Assembly: GCA_044220535.1 (NCBI GenBank)
Contig: JBGAQU010000084.1
Span: 1-11,997 of the forward strand
From: JBDHTS01 sp044220535
GTDB lineage: Bacteria > Pseudomonadota > Alphaproteobacteria > Micavibrionales > Micavibrionaceae
Direction of reading: 5' to 3'
Length of the DNA: 11,997 bases
The first letter of the stretch is position 1. Each line of letters begins with the position of its first letter. Positions 1 to 7,045 of this stretch are shown here, piece by piece. The position numbers and the translations under genes are program-made. Below the pieces are notes generated by a model, which saw nothing but the letters and a program-made list of their open reading frames with translations, had not been told where the DNA came from and ran no database searches.

Positions 1-6
1 ATAATC

Positions 7-62
7 GTCATCCCGGCCTTCCGCCTTCGCCAAGGCTACGGCGGACACGTCGCCGGGATGAC
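7..62. repeat. REP-like inverted repeat upstream of fliL
   Basis: Arms GTCATCCCGGC (7-17) and GCCGGGATGAC (52-62) are exact reverse complements around a GC-rich centre. The arm sequence is the same family as the elements at 832-945, 3342-3451, 6902-7017 and 10648-10787. It lies in the leader before fliL and probably ends the transcript of whatever gene precedes the window. The other half of the leader (63-184) shows no clear sigma-70 promoter. Confidence 0.75.
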
Positions 63-184
63 GTGGTTGTTAGTTGCCGGAAACCCCGGTTAGACAAATC
101 CTGCCGGTTTGGTAAGATACTAAAGAGACGATCCCTTTCCGCCTTTCCGGCGCACATTATTTATATCCTGCAGGAGCCTTTCGT

Positions 185-820
185 ATGTCCAAGAAAAATA
201 AAGATGAGGAGCTGCGCGCGACCGCGCCGGAAGAGGGTGGTGAAGCCAAGGAAGGCGAGGGCGGCGAAGGGGGTGAAGGCGGCGAGGGCGAAGGTAAAAA
301 GTCCAAGAAAAAGCTGATCATTATTATTGCCGCTGTCTTGCTGTTGCTGGGCGGAGGCGGAGCGGGCGTATTTTTCTCCGGTATTCTGGGCGGGCATGAC
401 AAAGCCGCGGAGGGCGAAGCAGGGGCCGAAGGCGAACACGGCGCGGAGGCCAAAGACGGCCATGGCGAGAAAAAAGAAAAGAAAGAATGCAAGGAGCATG
501 AGAAATGCGAAGCCGAGGCATACTTCTTGCAAATACCCAACATGCTGGTGAATTTGAGCAGTGCGGACGGGCAAAATCGTTACCTGCGTCTGAACGTGCA
601 GCTTGAACTCGGCAGCGAGGCGGACAAGGCCGCCGTGGAGGCCGTGATGCCCCGGGTGGTCGACCAGTTCCAGACGTACCTAAGGGAACTGCGGGTCAAG
701 GATTTGCGCGGTTCTGCGGGGATTTACCGCCTGCAGATGGAGTTATTGAGCCGGGTCAATACGGCCGCCGCGCCGATCGAGGTCAAGGATGTGTTGTTTC
801 AGGAAATCCTGATACAATAG
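185..820 (+). CDS. fliL: Flagellar basal body-associated protein FliL
   Basis: FliL is a single-span inner-membrane protein that sits around the stator and supports torque and stator stability. The 211-residue product has a charged cytoplasmic N-terminus with an acidic Gly-Glu run (about 18-37), a Lys cluster (38-43), a hydrophobic segment (about 44-69) and a periplasmic FliL domain (about 112-211) with LRLNVQLEL and a C-terminal KDVLFQEILIQ. The start is supported by AGGAG nine bases upstream of the ATG. Between the membrane segment and the domain is a long Glu/Lys/His/Ala linker with a C102-K-E-H105-E-K-C108 cluster, which is unusual. The TAG stop is followed 11 bases later by a REP element, then fliM. 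Being next to fliM fits the family's usual place. Identification is firm. Confidence 0.93.
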   Translation: MSKKNKDEELRATAPEEGGEAKEGEGGEGGEGGEGEGKKSKKKLIIIIAAVLLLLGGGGAGVFFSGILGGHDKAAEGEAGAEGEHGAEAKDGHGEKKEKKECKEHEKCEAEAYFLQIPNMLVNLSSADGQNRYLRLNVQLELGSEADKAAVEAVMPRVVDQFQTYLRELRVKDLRGSAGIYRLQMELLSRVNTAAAPIEVKDVLFQEILIQ

Positions 821-831
821 AGGGATAATCC

Positions 832-945
832 GTCATCCCCGCGAAGGCGGGGATCCGGCGAATAAAAGAGAGCGGCGCGTTGCGCCGCACATATGCTCCA
901 GATCCCCGTTCGGCGCTCCGCTACGCGTCGCTGGCCGGGGATGAC
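832..945 (+). repeat. REP-pair element between fliL and fliM (copy 1 of a ~110 bp family)
   Basis: The element starts with GTCATCCCC (832-840) and ends with GGGGATGAC (937-945). Its first unit folds on itself (ATCCCCGC / GCGGGGAT with a GAAG loop), and an inner perfect hairpin GCGGCGC-gtt-GCGCCGC lies at 872-888. It fills the fliL-fliM gap almost exactly, stopping 14 bases before the fliM ATG, so the fliM ribosome site (AGGAAAGAG) is left clear. The reverse complement of 3342-3451 aligns along its whole length, so these are two copies of one element. Such a hairpin could tune fliL versus fliM mRNA levels (inference). Confidence 0.85.
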
Positions 946-959
946 GAAATAGGAAAGAG

Positions 960-2036
960 ATGGCAGAGACCACGACAGAGACGGCTCCGGCCACGGATAT
1001 GGAGAAGGCGCTGGCCAGCGCTGGCGAAGCCGTGCCTGAATTTGACGGGACGGATGATGGCGAGGGCGGCGCCCGGATCCTGAACCAGGAGGAAATCGAC
1101 AGCCTTCTGGGGTTCGACGAAGACGGCAATATGAACGGCGAGACATCCGGCGTGATGGCGCTGATCAACTCGGCGATGGTGAACTACGAACGCCTGCCGA
1201 TGCTGGACATCGTGTTCGATCGTCTGGTCCGCCTGATGTCCACGTCCCTGCGCAACCTGACATCCGATAACGTTGAAGTGTCGCTGGACCAGGTATCGAC
1301 CGTGCGCTTCGGCGATTACATGAATTCCATCCCGCTGCCCGCCATGCTGTCCGTGTTCAAGGCGGAGGAATGGGACAATAACGGGTTGCTGGTCACGGAT
1401 TCCGCGTTGATCTATTCGGTGGTTGACGTTCTGCTGGGCGGCCGGAAGGGCACACCCGCGATCCGCGTCGAAGGGCGGCCTTACACGACGATTGAAACGA
1501 AACTGGTTGAACGCATGGTCGGCGTGGCGCTGTCGGACCTGTCATCCGCTTTCGATCCGCTGTCACCGGTCAGTTTCGCACTGGACCGGATGGAGACCAA
1601 CCCGCGCTTTGCGACGATCACGCAATCGGGCAATGCCTGCGTCCTGGCGCGGTTGCGCGTCGATATGGGCGACCGGGGCGGCAGGATTGAAATTCTTATT
1701 CCTTATGCGACGTTAGAGCCCATTCGTGAACTTCTGCTTCAGATGTTCATGGGGGAAAAATTCGGCCGCGATTCCATCTGGGAAAACCACCTGACGCAGG
1801 AACTGTATAAAACCGAGGTGCAGCTGCAGGCGGTGCTGGGCGAAGTGACGGTGCCGCTAAACGATATTCTGAACTGGAAGATCGGTACTAAAGTCATGCT
1901 GAACACCAATCCGTCGGACGAGCTGGAGCTGCGCTGCGGCCAGTTCCCGATGTTCCGCGGGCCTTCGGGGCAGAAACAGGGGCGGATCGCGGTGCGTATT
2001 GAGAAATACATTCCGCCTGAAAAGGATGATGATTGA
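960..2036 (+). CDS. fliM: Flagellar motor switch protein FliM
   Basis: FliM forms the middle of the cytoplasmic C-ring, binds CheY-P at its N-terminus and contacts FliG to set rotation direction. The 358-residue protein shows the CheY-binding motif EEIDSLLGF (44-52), a CheC-like middle domain with the GG..G FliG-contact loop (G160-G161-R-K-G164) and a following EGRPYTTIE, and a FliN-like C-terminal domain (about 280-350, ending RIAVRIEKYI). The ATG follows AGGAAAGAG at ideal spacing. The EIDSLL motif usually sits close to the N-terminus; here about 43 acidic residues precede it. The stop overlaps the start of the next gene by one base. No fliN follows in this window, so FliN must be encoded elsewhere. 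Confidence 0.96.
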   Translation: MAETTTETAPATDMEKALASAGEAVPEFDGTDDGEGGARILNQEEIDSLLGFDEDGNMNGETSGVMALINSAMVNYERLPMLDIVFDRLVRLMSTSLRNLTSDNVEVSLDQVSTVRFGDYMNSIPLPAMLSVFKAEEWDNNGLLVTDSALIYSVVDVLLGGRKGTPAIRVEGRPYTTIETKLVERMVGVALSDLSSAFDPLSPVSFALDRMETNPRFATITQSGNACVLARLRVDMGDRGGRIEILIPYATLEPIRELLLQMFMGEKFGRDSIWENHLTQELYKTEVQLQAVLGEVTVPLNDILNWKIGTKVMLNTNPSDELELRCGQFPMFRGPSGQKQGRIAVRIEKYIPPEKDDD

Positions 2037-2578
2037 TGCAGGGCGCGTTGTTTTCATTGCTGATCAACGGGATTGTGATCGTGCTTCTGGGCGCGACCAT
2101 CGTTTATGCCGCGCGCCTGTCCAAGCACCTGAAGACATTCCGGGACAGCCGCAAAGATTTTGACAGGCTGGTCAGGGATTTATCGGCGCAGATTGCGAAG
2201 GCGGATGATGCGGTCGCCGCGTTGAAGCAGACGGCACGAGATAATGGTCGCAACCTGCAGGAAAAAATCGACGCGGCCAAAGCTTTATCGGACGAACTTC
2301 AGTTAATGGTGGAGTCCGGCGACAGCATTGCGTCCCGCATTGAAAGACAGGCCGGCCGCGGCGACAAGCAGGCGAAAATTCCCGCGCCGCCCGCCAAGCC
2401 GAAGAAAATCCCTGAAAAGCCGGAAAGTGCCTTTGCCATACGCGACACGGAATTTGAAAACGGCGAAACAGAGCCGGACGATTTGGGATCCGACGATGGT
2501 ACGCAAAGCCGCGCCGAACGCGAACTCTATGACGCCATGCGCAAGCATGGGCGGGGCAGCGCGGGGAAACCGCAATGA
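2036..2578 (+). CDS. DUF6468-like flagellar-cluster membrane protein
   Basis: This is a 180-residue protein with one N-terminal hydrophobic helix (about residues 4-25) followed by a long charged region (about 28-110, rich in Lys, Asp, Ala and Leu) likely to form a coiled coil, then a Pro/Lys linker and an acidic tail. Small proteins of this layout next to fliM in Alphaproteobacteria are annotated as DUF6468; I assign this by layout and context from memory, and no function is established. The ATG at 2036 shares its A with the TGA of fliM (TGATG). A TTG one codon upstream is a less likely start. Its stop overlaps the next ATG by four bases (ATGA), so translation is probably coupled across fliM, this gene and motE. 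A role in motor assembly is inference. Confidence 0.8.
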   Translation: MQGALFSLLINGIVIVLLGATIVYAARLSKHLKTFRDSRKDFDRLVRDLSAQIAKADDAVAALKQTARDNGRNLQEKIDAAKALSDELQLMVESGDSIASRIERQAGRGDKQAKIPAPPAKPKKIPEKPESAFAIRDTEFENGETEPDDLGSDDGTQSRAERELYDAMRKHGRGSAGKPQ

Positions 2579-3333
2579 GGCTGAATATCCGCGTGCGCAT
2601 CCTGCCGGTTCTGGTGCTGGTCTGTTTCCTCTGCTTTGCGGTAAGGCTTGGCGAATTCTGGACGGGCGTCAGCCATATGGGCAACGCGCAGGCCCAGGAA
2701 AAGGTGAATGCCGAACCGCCGCCTATGCCGAAGGACGGCAAGGTGGCCGAAATCGCCCCCAAGACCGACGAGCATGCCAAGGCCGATGAAAAGGCAACGG
2801 GCAAGGCTGACGCCAAGGCGGAAGGCGAGCATAAAGGGCCGGAACTGCCTTCCCTCGGCTCTGGCGAAAAAGTGCAATGGCGGGATTCCACGGAAGACCA
2901 GGCCGATTGTTCAGATGCCGAAGGCAAGCTGAACCAGGATCTGGCCAAACGCCGGGAAGAACTGGACAAGGAAAGCCGCGAGTTATCGACCCGCAAGGCA
3001 TTGCTGAGCGCGGCGCAACAGGAACTGGACCAGAAGGTCGGGGAAATGACGACCCTGCGCAACCAGATCCAGGGCATGATGAGCACGCTGTCCGACCAGG
3101 AAAAAGCGCGCATGCAAAGCCTGGTCAAGATTTACGAAAGCATGAAGCCAGCAGACGCGGCGCGGATTTTCAACACGCTGGACATGGACGTGCTGATCGA
3201 AGTCATGTCGAGCATGAAAGAGGCGAAATCCGCCCCCGTCCTGGCCGCCATGGATTCCGAACGCGCCAAATCCGTGACCGTGATGCTGGCCCAGCAGAAG
3301 AAACTGCCGGATCTGCCCCAGGCGGGGCAGTAA
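2575..3333 (+). CDS. motE: MotE family flagellar protein (MgtE_N-like C-terminus)
   Basis: The 252-residue product has a short basic N-terminus, a hydrophobic signal-anchor (about 9-24), an Ala/Lys/Glu/Pro-rich linker (about 40-105), a coiled coil (about 118-170) and a C-terminal helical domain with ESMKPADAARIFNTLD and VMSSMKEAKSAPVLAAMD, typical of the MgtE N-domain fold found in MotE proteins. In Sinorhizobium, MotE is a periplasmic chaperone for MotC; here the placement beside fliM supports a motility role, but the exact partner is inferred. It starts in an ATGA overlap with the preceding gene and is probably the last gene of the fliL operon, since a REP element begins 8 bases after its stop. 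The N-terminal helix could be a cleaved signal peptide or an anchor. Confidence 0.85.
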   Translation: MRLNIRVRILPVLVLVCFLCFAVRLGEFWTGVSHMGNAQAQEKVNAEPPPMPKDGKVAEIAPKTDEHAKADEKATGKADAKAEGEHKGPELPSLGSGEKVQWRDSTEDQADCSDAEGKLNQDLAKRREELDKESRELSTRKALLSAAQQELDQKVGEMTTLRNQIQGMMSTLSDQEKARMQSLVKIYESMKPADAARIFNTLDMDVLIEVMSSMKEAKSAPVLAAMDSERAKSVTVMLAQQKKLPDLPQAGQ

Positions 3334-3341
3334 CTTCAGTC

Positions 3342-3451
3342 GTCATCACGAACCAGGGAGCGCAGCAACCGCCGATCAGGGATCCGGGAGATATGCGCGC
3401 GCGAAGCGCACACTTTGTTTATTGCCGGATCCCCGCCTTCGCGGGGATGAC
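3342..3451 (-). repeat. REP-pair element after motE (copy 2, inverted relative to 832-945)
   Basis: Read on the - strand it starts GTCATCCCCGCGAAGG and runs through GGATCCGGCAATAAA, a GCGC-rich centre, CATATCTCC and GGATCC to a degraded GTGATGAC end, matching 832-945 along its length. The intact unit (3427-3451) folds as ATCCCCGC-CTTC-GCGGGGAT. The element occupies most of the 227-base gap after motE and could end or protect the fliL operon transcript (inference). Together with the promoter box at 3523, this explains the gap. Confidence 0.85.
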
Positions 3452-3522
3452 GTCAGAGGGGGAGACGCATTTCTGCATGGGATTGATCCAAAAAAGGTTT
3501 TCGATCCGGCAACGCTTCCGCG

Positions 3523-3528
3523 TATAAT
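3523..3528 (+). promoter_or_regulatory. Candidate -10 box (TATAAT) for the TPR gene
   Basis: A perfect TATAAT lies 33 bases before the ATG at 3561, giving a predicted start near 3535 and a leader of about 26 bases. The -35 region at 18-base spacing, TTTCGA (3499-3504), matches the sigma-70 consensus at only three of six positions, so this is a weak or activator-dependent promoter if real. The leader has no clear Shine-Dalgarno sequence. Confidence 0.4.
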
Positions 3529-3560
3529 GCGCCTTAGGGCATTCCGCCCCTTTGTTGGTC

Positions 3561-6539
3561 ATGTATAAAACCCGCAGATATCTTCAGGCTTTGATCGCCA
3601 TGACGGCTTTGTCGTCGCCTGCCTATGCCGCGGACTCCGTGGCAGTGCGGACGGGCGGGCATGACAATTATACGCGCCTGGTGTTCGAATGGCCGGGGGC
3701 GGTGACGTACAAGCTGGACAAGCCGGCATCGGGGGCGCTGACCCTGACATTTCCTCGCGCCGCCATGCTCAATACGGGTGAGTTGAAAACCGATGGCAAC
3801 GTTAAATCGGTGAAACAGACATCGTCCGGCGATGCGCCGCTGGCGTTGCAGATCGACACGCCGCCCGGCAGTAAAATTCGCGATTTTTCCGCAGGTGGCA
3901 AGGTGATCATCGATGTTTACGGCAGCGGTGCGCAGGCGCAAAAACCAGCCGCTCCAGCGGAACAGCCCAAGGAACCTGTGAAGAAGGCAGAGGTTAAAAA
4001 ACCGCCCGCGCCTGTGCATGCCGAAGTGAAACCGGAAAAGCCTGTTCCTGAAAAACCGGCGGTCATTGCCAAAAAAGCCGAACCGCCGAAAGAAGAAGCG
4101 CACGCCGCAGCACCCGTTCCCGCGCCCGCGCATGAAGAAACGGCGCATCCGCTGGCGACTGGAGCACCCGAAGGCGACGATGTGATCACCCTGACCTCGA
4201 CCGAAACGGCGGGCATGGCGGCGTTCCGGCGCGGCGGCTGGTTGTGGATCGTGCGCGACAAGCCGAGCGGCATTCCGCCGCAGGTTTACGGCCCGCATAA
4301 GGACGATCTCGGCGCGCTGGAGCCGGTGGAGGTTGAGGGCGGATCGGCATGGCGGGTGAAACTGCCCGGCAATAAAGACATGCAGGTTTACGGCGAAGGC
4401 GGCGGGCTGGTCTGGCGCGTGGTGATGACCGGTAAAAAACGCGAAACCCATGATGTTGAACCGGTGCGGACACTGACGCCGGGGAATAATCCTGGCACGC
4501 TGCTCTGGCCGCTGAAAAACGTGACGAAGGTGGTCGATATCAAGGATCCGTCGGCGGGCGACACGATCAAGGTGGTGACGGTGGCGCGCGCGGACCAGTA
4601 TGCGGGCGCGCCGTACAGCTATGTGGATATGGAGACGCTGCCTTCCATGATCGGCCTCGCCATCGTGCCGCATGTCGATGATCTGGAGGTCAAGCGCACG
4701 GTGAAGGGCGCGGAGGCTGGACGGCCATCCGGCCTGACGCTGTCCACGGCCAGCGATTTAAGCCTGTATCTGATGCAGCATCCGGATGAGAAAAAACCGG
4801 AAGCGCCTGCCGCCGAACCGGCCCATGCGCCCGCGGCAATGGCGGCGGCAATACCGCAACCGGCGGCGCAGGCTGCAACCATCGAGCCGTTTTTCGATTT
4901 CAACCGCTGGCAGATGGGCGGTACGGAGGCGCTGGGTAACAACCAGACCATCCTGCTGAGCGGACTGAAGCAGAAGGACGCGGATGCACAGATCCAGGAT
5001 CTGATCACGCTCGCCAAAATGAATCTGGCCAATGACCGGGGGCAGGAGGCGCTCGGGTTTCTGACGCTGGCGTCGGACAATCTGCCTGCCATTGGCGACA
5101 GCCCGGAATTCGTGGCGTTGCGCGGCGCGGCGGAGGCGTTGAGCGGGAAGAACGAACTGGGGTTCCGGGATCTGCAGTCGCCGCTGTTGCTGTCCTACAA
5201 CGAACTGGATTACTGGCGCGCTTTTGCGCTGGCCTCGCTGGAAGACTGGCAGCAGGCGGCGAAGGTGATGCCGTCGGATCTGAAAGTCCTGCTTGGTTAT
5301 CCGCAGCCCTTGTTGGAGAAGATGTTGCCAAAGCTTGCGGAGACAGCGTTGCGTGCGGGAGATCCAAAAAAAGCCGACGATCTGCAACAGGGCAAGTTTG
5401 AAGATGCGCAGAAACTGTGGACACCGCTTCTGACCGGCAAGGACGACATGTTCCGCGTGCGCGCGGGCCTGGCGCTGACATCGCAGGAACTGGCGAAGGA
5501 CAAGATCAAGCCGGAACAGGCGATCGACCGTCTGGAAGGCCTGCGCTATGCCTGGCGCGGGGACGAGCTGGAGGCGCAGATCAATTTCGTGCTGGGCAAG
5601 CTGTATCTGCAACAAAGGCAGTACATGAAGGGCTTCACCATCATGCGCGATTCCGCGGGGATGAGCCCCGACGCCGATATCGCGCATGAAATCAACCAGC
5701 ATATGGCGGCGGCGTTCAAGGACCTGTTGATGAACGACAAAACCATTTCGCCGGTGGATGCGACGACTTTGTATGAAGAATTTCATGAACTGGCGCCGTC
5801 CGGTGAGGAAGGCAACAAGCTGACGCAGAAACTGGCCGAGCGCATGGCGTCGGCTGATCTGTTAGGCCGTGCAGGGGATCTGTTGCAGAAACAGGTGGAT
5901 TACAGCCTGCAGGGCGGCGAAAGGGCAGATGTCGCTATTCGCCTCGCCGGGATTTCCTTGCTGAACAAGGACCCGCAGCGCGCCATGGCGGCGCTGGACA
6001 AGGCGGACGCCTATTACAAATCCATGCCGCCGGGACCGGAGAGAGACAAGAAATTGCGGGAGTCGGCACTGCTCCGCGCCCGCGCGGTTTCGCAGCAGGG
6101 CAAGACGGAACAGGCGCTGGAAATGCTCGGCAAGCTTGGCCGCACCGCGGATGTCAGCCGCCTGCGCGCCGATATCGCCTGGCAGGCAGGCATGTGGCCG
6201 GACGCATCCGATGCGCTGCAGGATCTGATCGTCGATGAGAATATTGAGGATGGCAAGGCGCTGACGGATTATCAAGCGGATCTGCTGCTGAACCGCGCCG
6301 TCGCCCTGAACCTCGCCAATGACCGCGTGGAACTGGCGACCATGCGCGAACGCTTCGGCGAACGCATGAAAGCGACGCCGCGCGCCAGCCTGTTCGACGT
6401 GGTGACGCGCCCGCGTTCCATCAACGTGATGGCGGAGCAGCAGACCATCCAGAAGATCGTCGGCGAGGTGGATATGTTCAAGGGCTTTCTGGACGAATAT
6501 AAAAAGACGTCGGACCAGCAGTTGAACGCGACGCAGTGA
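3561..6539 (+). CDS. Exported TPR-repeat protein of the flagellar cluster
   Basis: This 992-residue protein has a signal peptide (residues 1-23: basic KTRR, hydrophobic core, SSPAYA cleavage site). Next comes an AMIN-like beta-rich N-terminal region (about 24-121, with TRLVFEW and GGKVIIDVYG), a long Pro/Ala/Lys/Glu linker (about 122-205), a second globular region (about 206-405), a short Pro/Ala linker (about 409-440) and helical TPR-like repeats to the end. It therefore acts in the periplasm or at the envelope. Large TPR proteins beside motE occur in alphaproteobacterial flagellar loci; the function is not established. FimV-type peptidoglycan/TPR scaffolds have a similar layout, an analogy only. 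ATG 3561 is chosen over TTG 3552 because it gives a standard signal peptide. The repeat spacing looks shortened near residue 605 (ADDLQQGKFEDAQ). Confidence 0.85.
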   Translation: MYKTRRYLQALIAMTALSSPAYAADSVAVRTGGHDNYTRLVFEWPGAVTYKLDKPASGALTLTFPRAAMLNTGELKTDGNVKSVKQTSSGDAPLALQIDTPPGSKIRDFSAGGKVIIDVYGSGAQAQKPAAPAEQPKEPVKKAEVKKPPAPVHAEVKPEKPVPEKPAVIAKKAEPPKEEAHAAAPVPAPAHEETAHPLATGAPEGDDVITLTSTETAGMAAFRRGGWLWIVRDKPSGIPPQVYGPHKDDLGALEPVEVEGGSAWRVKLPGNKDMQVYGEGGGLVWRVVMTGKKRETHDVEPVRTLTPGNNPGTLLWPLKNVTKVVDIKDPSAGDTIKVVTVARADQYAGAPYSYVDMETLPSMIGLAIVPHVDDLEVKRTVKGAEAGRPSGLTLSTASDLSLYLMQHPDEKKPEAPAAEPAHAPAAMAAAIPQPAAQAATIEPFFDFNRWQMGGTEALGNNQTILLSGLKQKDADAQIQDLITLAKMNLANDRGQEALGFLTLASDNLPAIGDSPEFVALRGAAEALSGKNELGFRDLQSPLLLSYNELDYWRAFALASLEDWQQAAKVMPSDLKVLLGYPQPLLEKMLPKLAETALRAGDPKKADDLQQGKFEDAQKLWTPLLTGKDDMFRVRAGLALTSQELAKDKIKPEQAIDRLEGLRYAWRGDELEAQINFVLGKLYLQQRQYMKGFTIMRDSAGMSPDADIAHEINQHMAAAFKDLLMNDKTISPVDATTLYEEFHELAPSGEEGNKLTQKLAERMASADLLGRAGDLLQKQVDYSLQGGERADVAIRLAGISLLNKDPQRAMAALDKADAYYKSMPPGPERDKKLRESALLRARAVSQQGKTEQALEMLGKLGRTADVSRLRADIAWQAGMWPDASDALQDLIVDENIEDGKALTDYQADLLLNRAVALNLANDRVELATMRERFGERMKATPRASLFDVVTRPRSINVMAEQQTIQKIVGEVDMFKGFLDEYKKTSDQQLNATQ

Positions 6540-6565
6540 CGAAATGCTTTCTTCCTGTTCCTAGA

Positions 6566-6593
6566 TTGACTTTTTTTCCAAAAAATTTATTAC
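6566..6593 (+). promoter_or_regulatory. Candidate sigma-70 promoter for the small membrane protein gene
   Basis: TTGACT (6566-6571, five of six matches) is followed by a 16-base AT-rich spacer and TATTAC (6588-6593, four of six). The predicted start is near 6600, leaving a short leader that carries a strong GGGAGG ribosome site at 6612-6617. The AT-rich stretch contrasts with the surrounding GC-rich coding DNA. Confidence 0.45.
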
Positions 6594-6623
6594 TCATTTT
6601 CTAAACATAACGGGAGGTTATTT

Positions 6624-6860
6624 ATGTCTATTGCAAAAACGACAGGTATTGTTCTGGGAATTGCTTTTGCTTCAGTTGCGGGAGGAATCGTTGGTGGAAC
6701 GGTGGTTGAACGCGTTAATGCGCCTGCAGACAAGCAGGCTCAATGGAGCAGTGCAGAAGAAATAGAAGCTTCTTTTGGCGGAATGCTTGGCGCTGCTGCT
6801 GTCGCAGGAACCTTGGGTTTTATGGCTGGCCGCAGAAGACAGCCAGAACCTAAAATCTGA
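6624..6860 (+). CDS. Small glycine-rich two-helix membrane protein, unknown function
   Basis: I do not recognise this 78-residue protein. It has two hydrophobic segments (about 7-28 and 51-69), each rich in Gly and Ala with small-residue spacing (GGIVGG; GGMLGAAAVAG), separated by a polar loop. It ends with a basic RRRQPEPK tail, so a hairpin with both ends in the cytoplasm is likely. The start is well supported by GGGAGG five bases before the ATG. It has its own candidate promoter, and a long inverted repeat 41 bases after its stop separates it from the convergent mazF. A flagellar role is not implied by anything but location. Glycine-zipper-like proteins and small toxins have similar shapes; I make no functional call. 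Confidence 0.75.
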   Translation: MSIAKTTGIVLGIAFASVAGGIVGGTVVERVNAPADKQAQWSSAEEIEASFGGMLGAAAVAGTLGFMAGRRRQPEPKI

Positions 6861-6901
6861 AGTTCAGACATTAACAAGCTATCCGGCCTCATTCTATTTC
6901 T

Positions 6902-7017
6902 GTCATCCCGGCGCAAGCCGGGACCCATACGGCGGATGTGCATCACATGAGGTTAAGAACTTTCGCCGACTTTGAAACCGTCACTATAGCATGGGTCCCG
7001 GCTTGCGCCGGGATGAC
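6902..7017. repeat. REP-pair element with perfect 27-bp inverted arms, between convergent genes
   Basis: The arms at 6902-6928 and 6991-7017 are exact reverse complements over 27 bases, starting GTCATCCCGGCGCAAG. Each arm also folds alone (CCCGGC-GCAA-GCCGGG). The 62-base centre is not obviously structured. It lies between the stop of the small membrane protein (+) and the stop of mazF (-), where a two-way terminator is expected. There is no U-run, so termination would have to rely on the hairpin or Rho (inference). Confidence 0.85.
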
Positions 7018-7045
7018 ATCTATGTTTTTTATACGCCCTGCGGCG

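Noticed and set aside
64..78. Sigma-54-like TGGTTGTTAGTTGCC before fliL
   Set aside because: The GG to GC distance is nine bases instead of ten, and the -24 part matches poorly.
133..160. Sigma-28-like words TAAAG and GCC before fliL
   Set aside because: The downstream half (GCCTTTCC) matches the GCCGATAA consensus at little beyond GCC, and the spacing is one base off.
3552..3560. TTG start for the TPR protein three codons upstream
   Set aside because: ATG 3561 gives a standard signal peptide, and no ribosome site favours the TTG.
3534..4673. Long open frame on the - strand (379 codons) opposite the TPR gene
   Set aside because: It is antisense to a well-supported gene, its product is Arg/His-rich low-complexity, and GC-rich coding DNA commonly gives such frames.
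4758..5786. Second long - strand frame (342 codons) opposite the TPR gene
   Set aside because: Composition is Arg/Gln/Leu-rich with no domain; it mirrors the codon pattern of the + strand gene.
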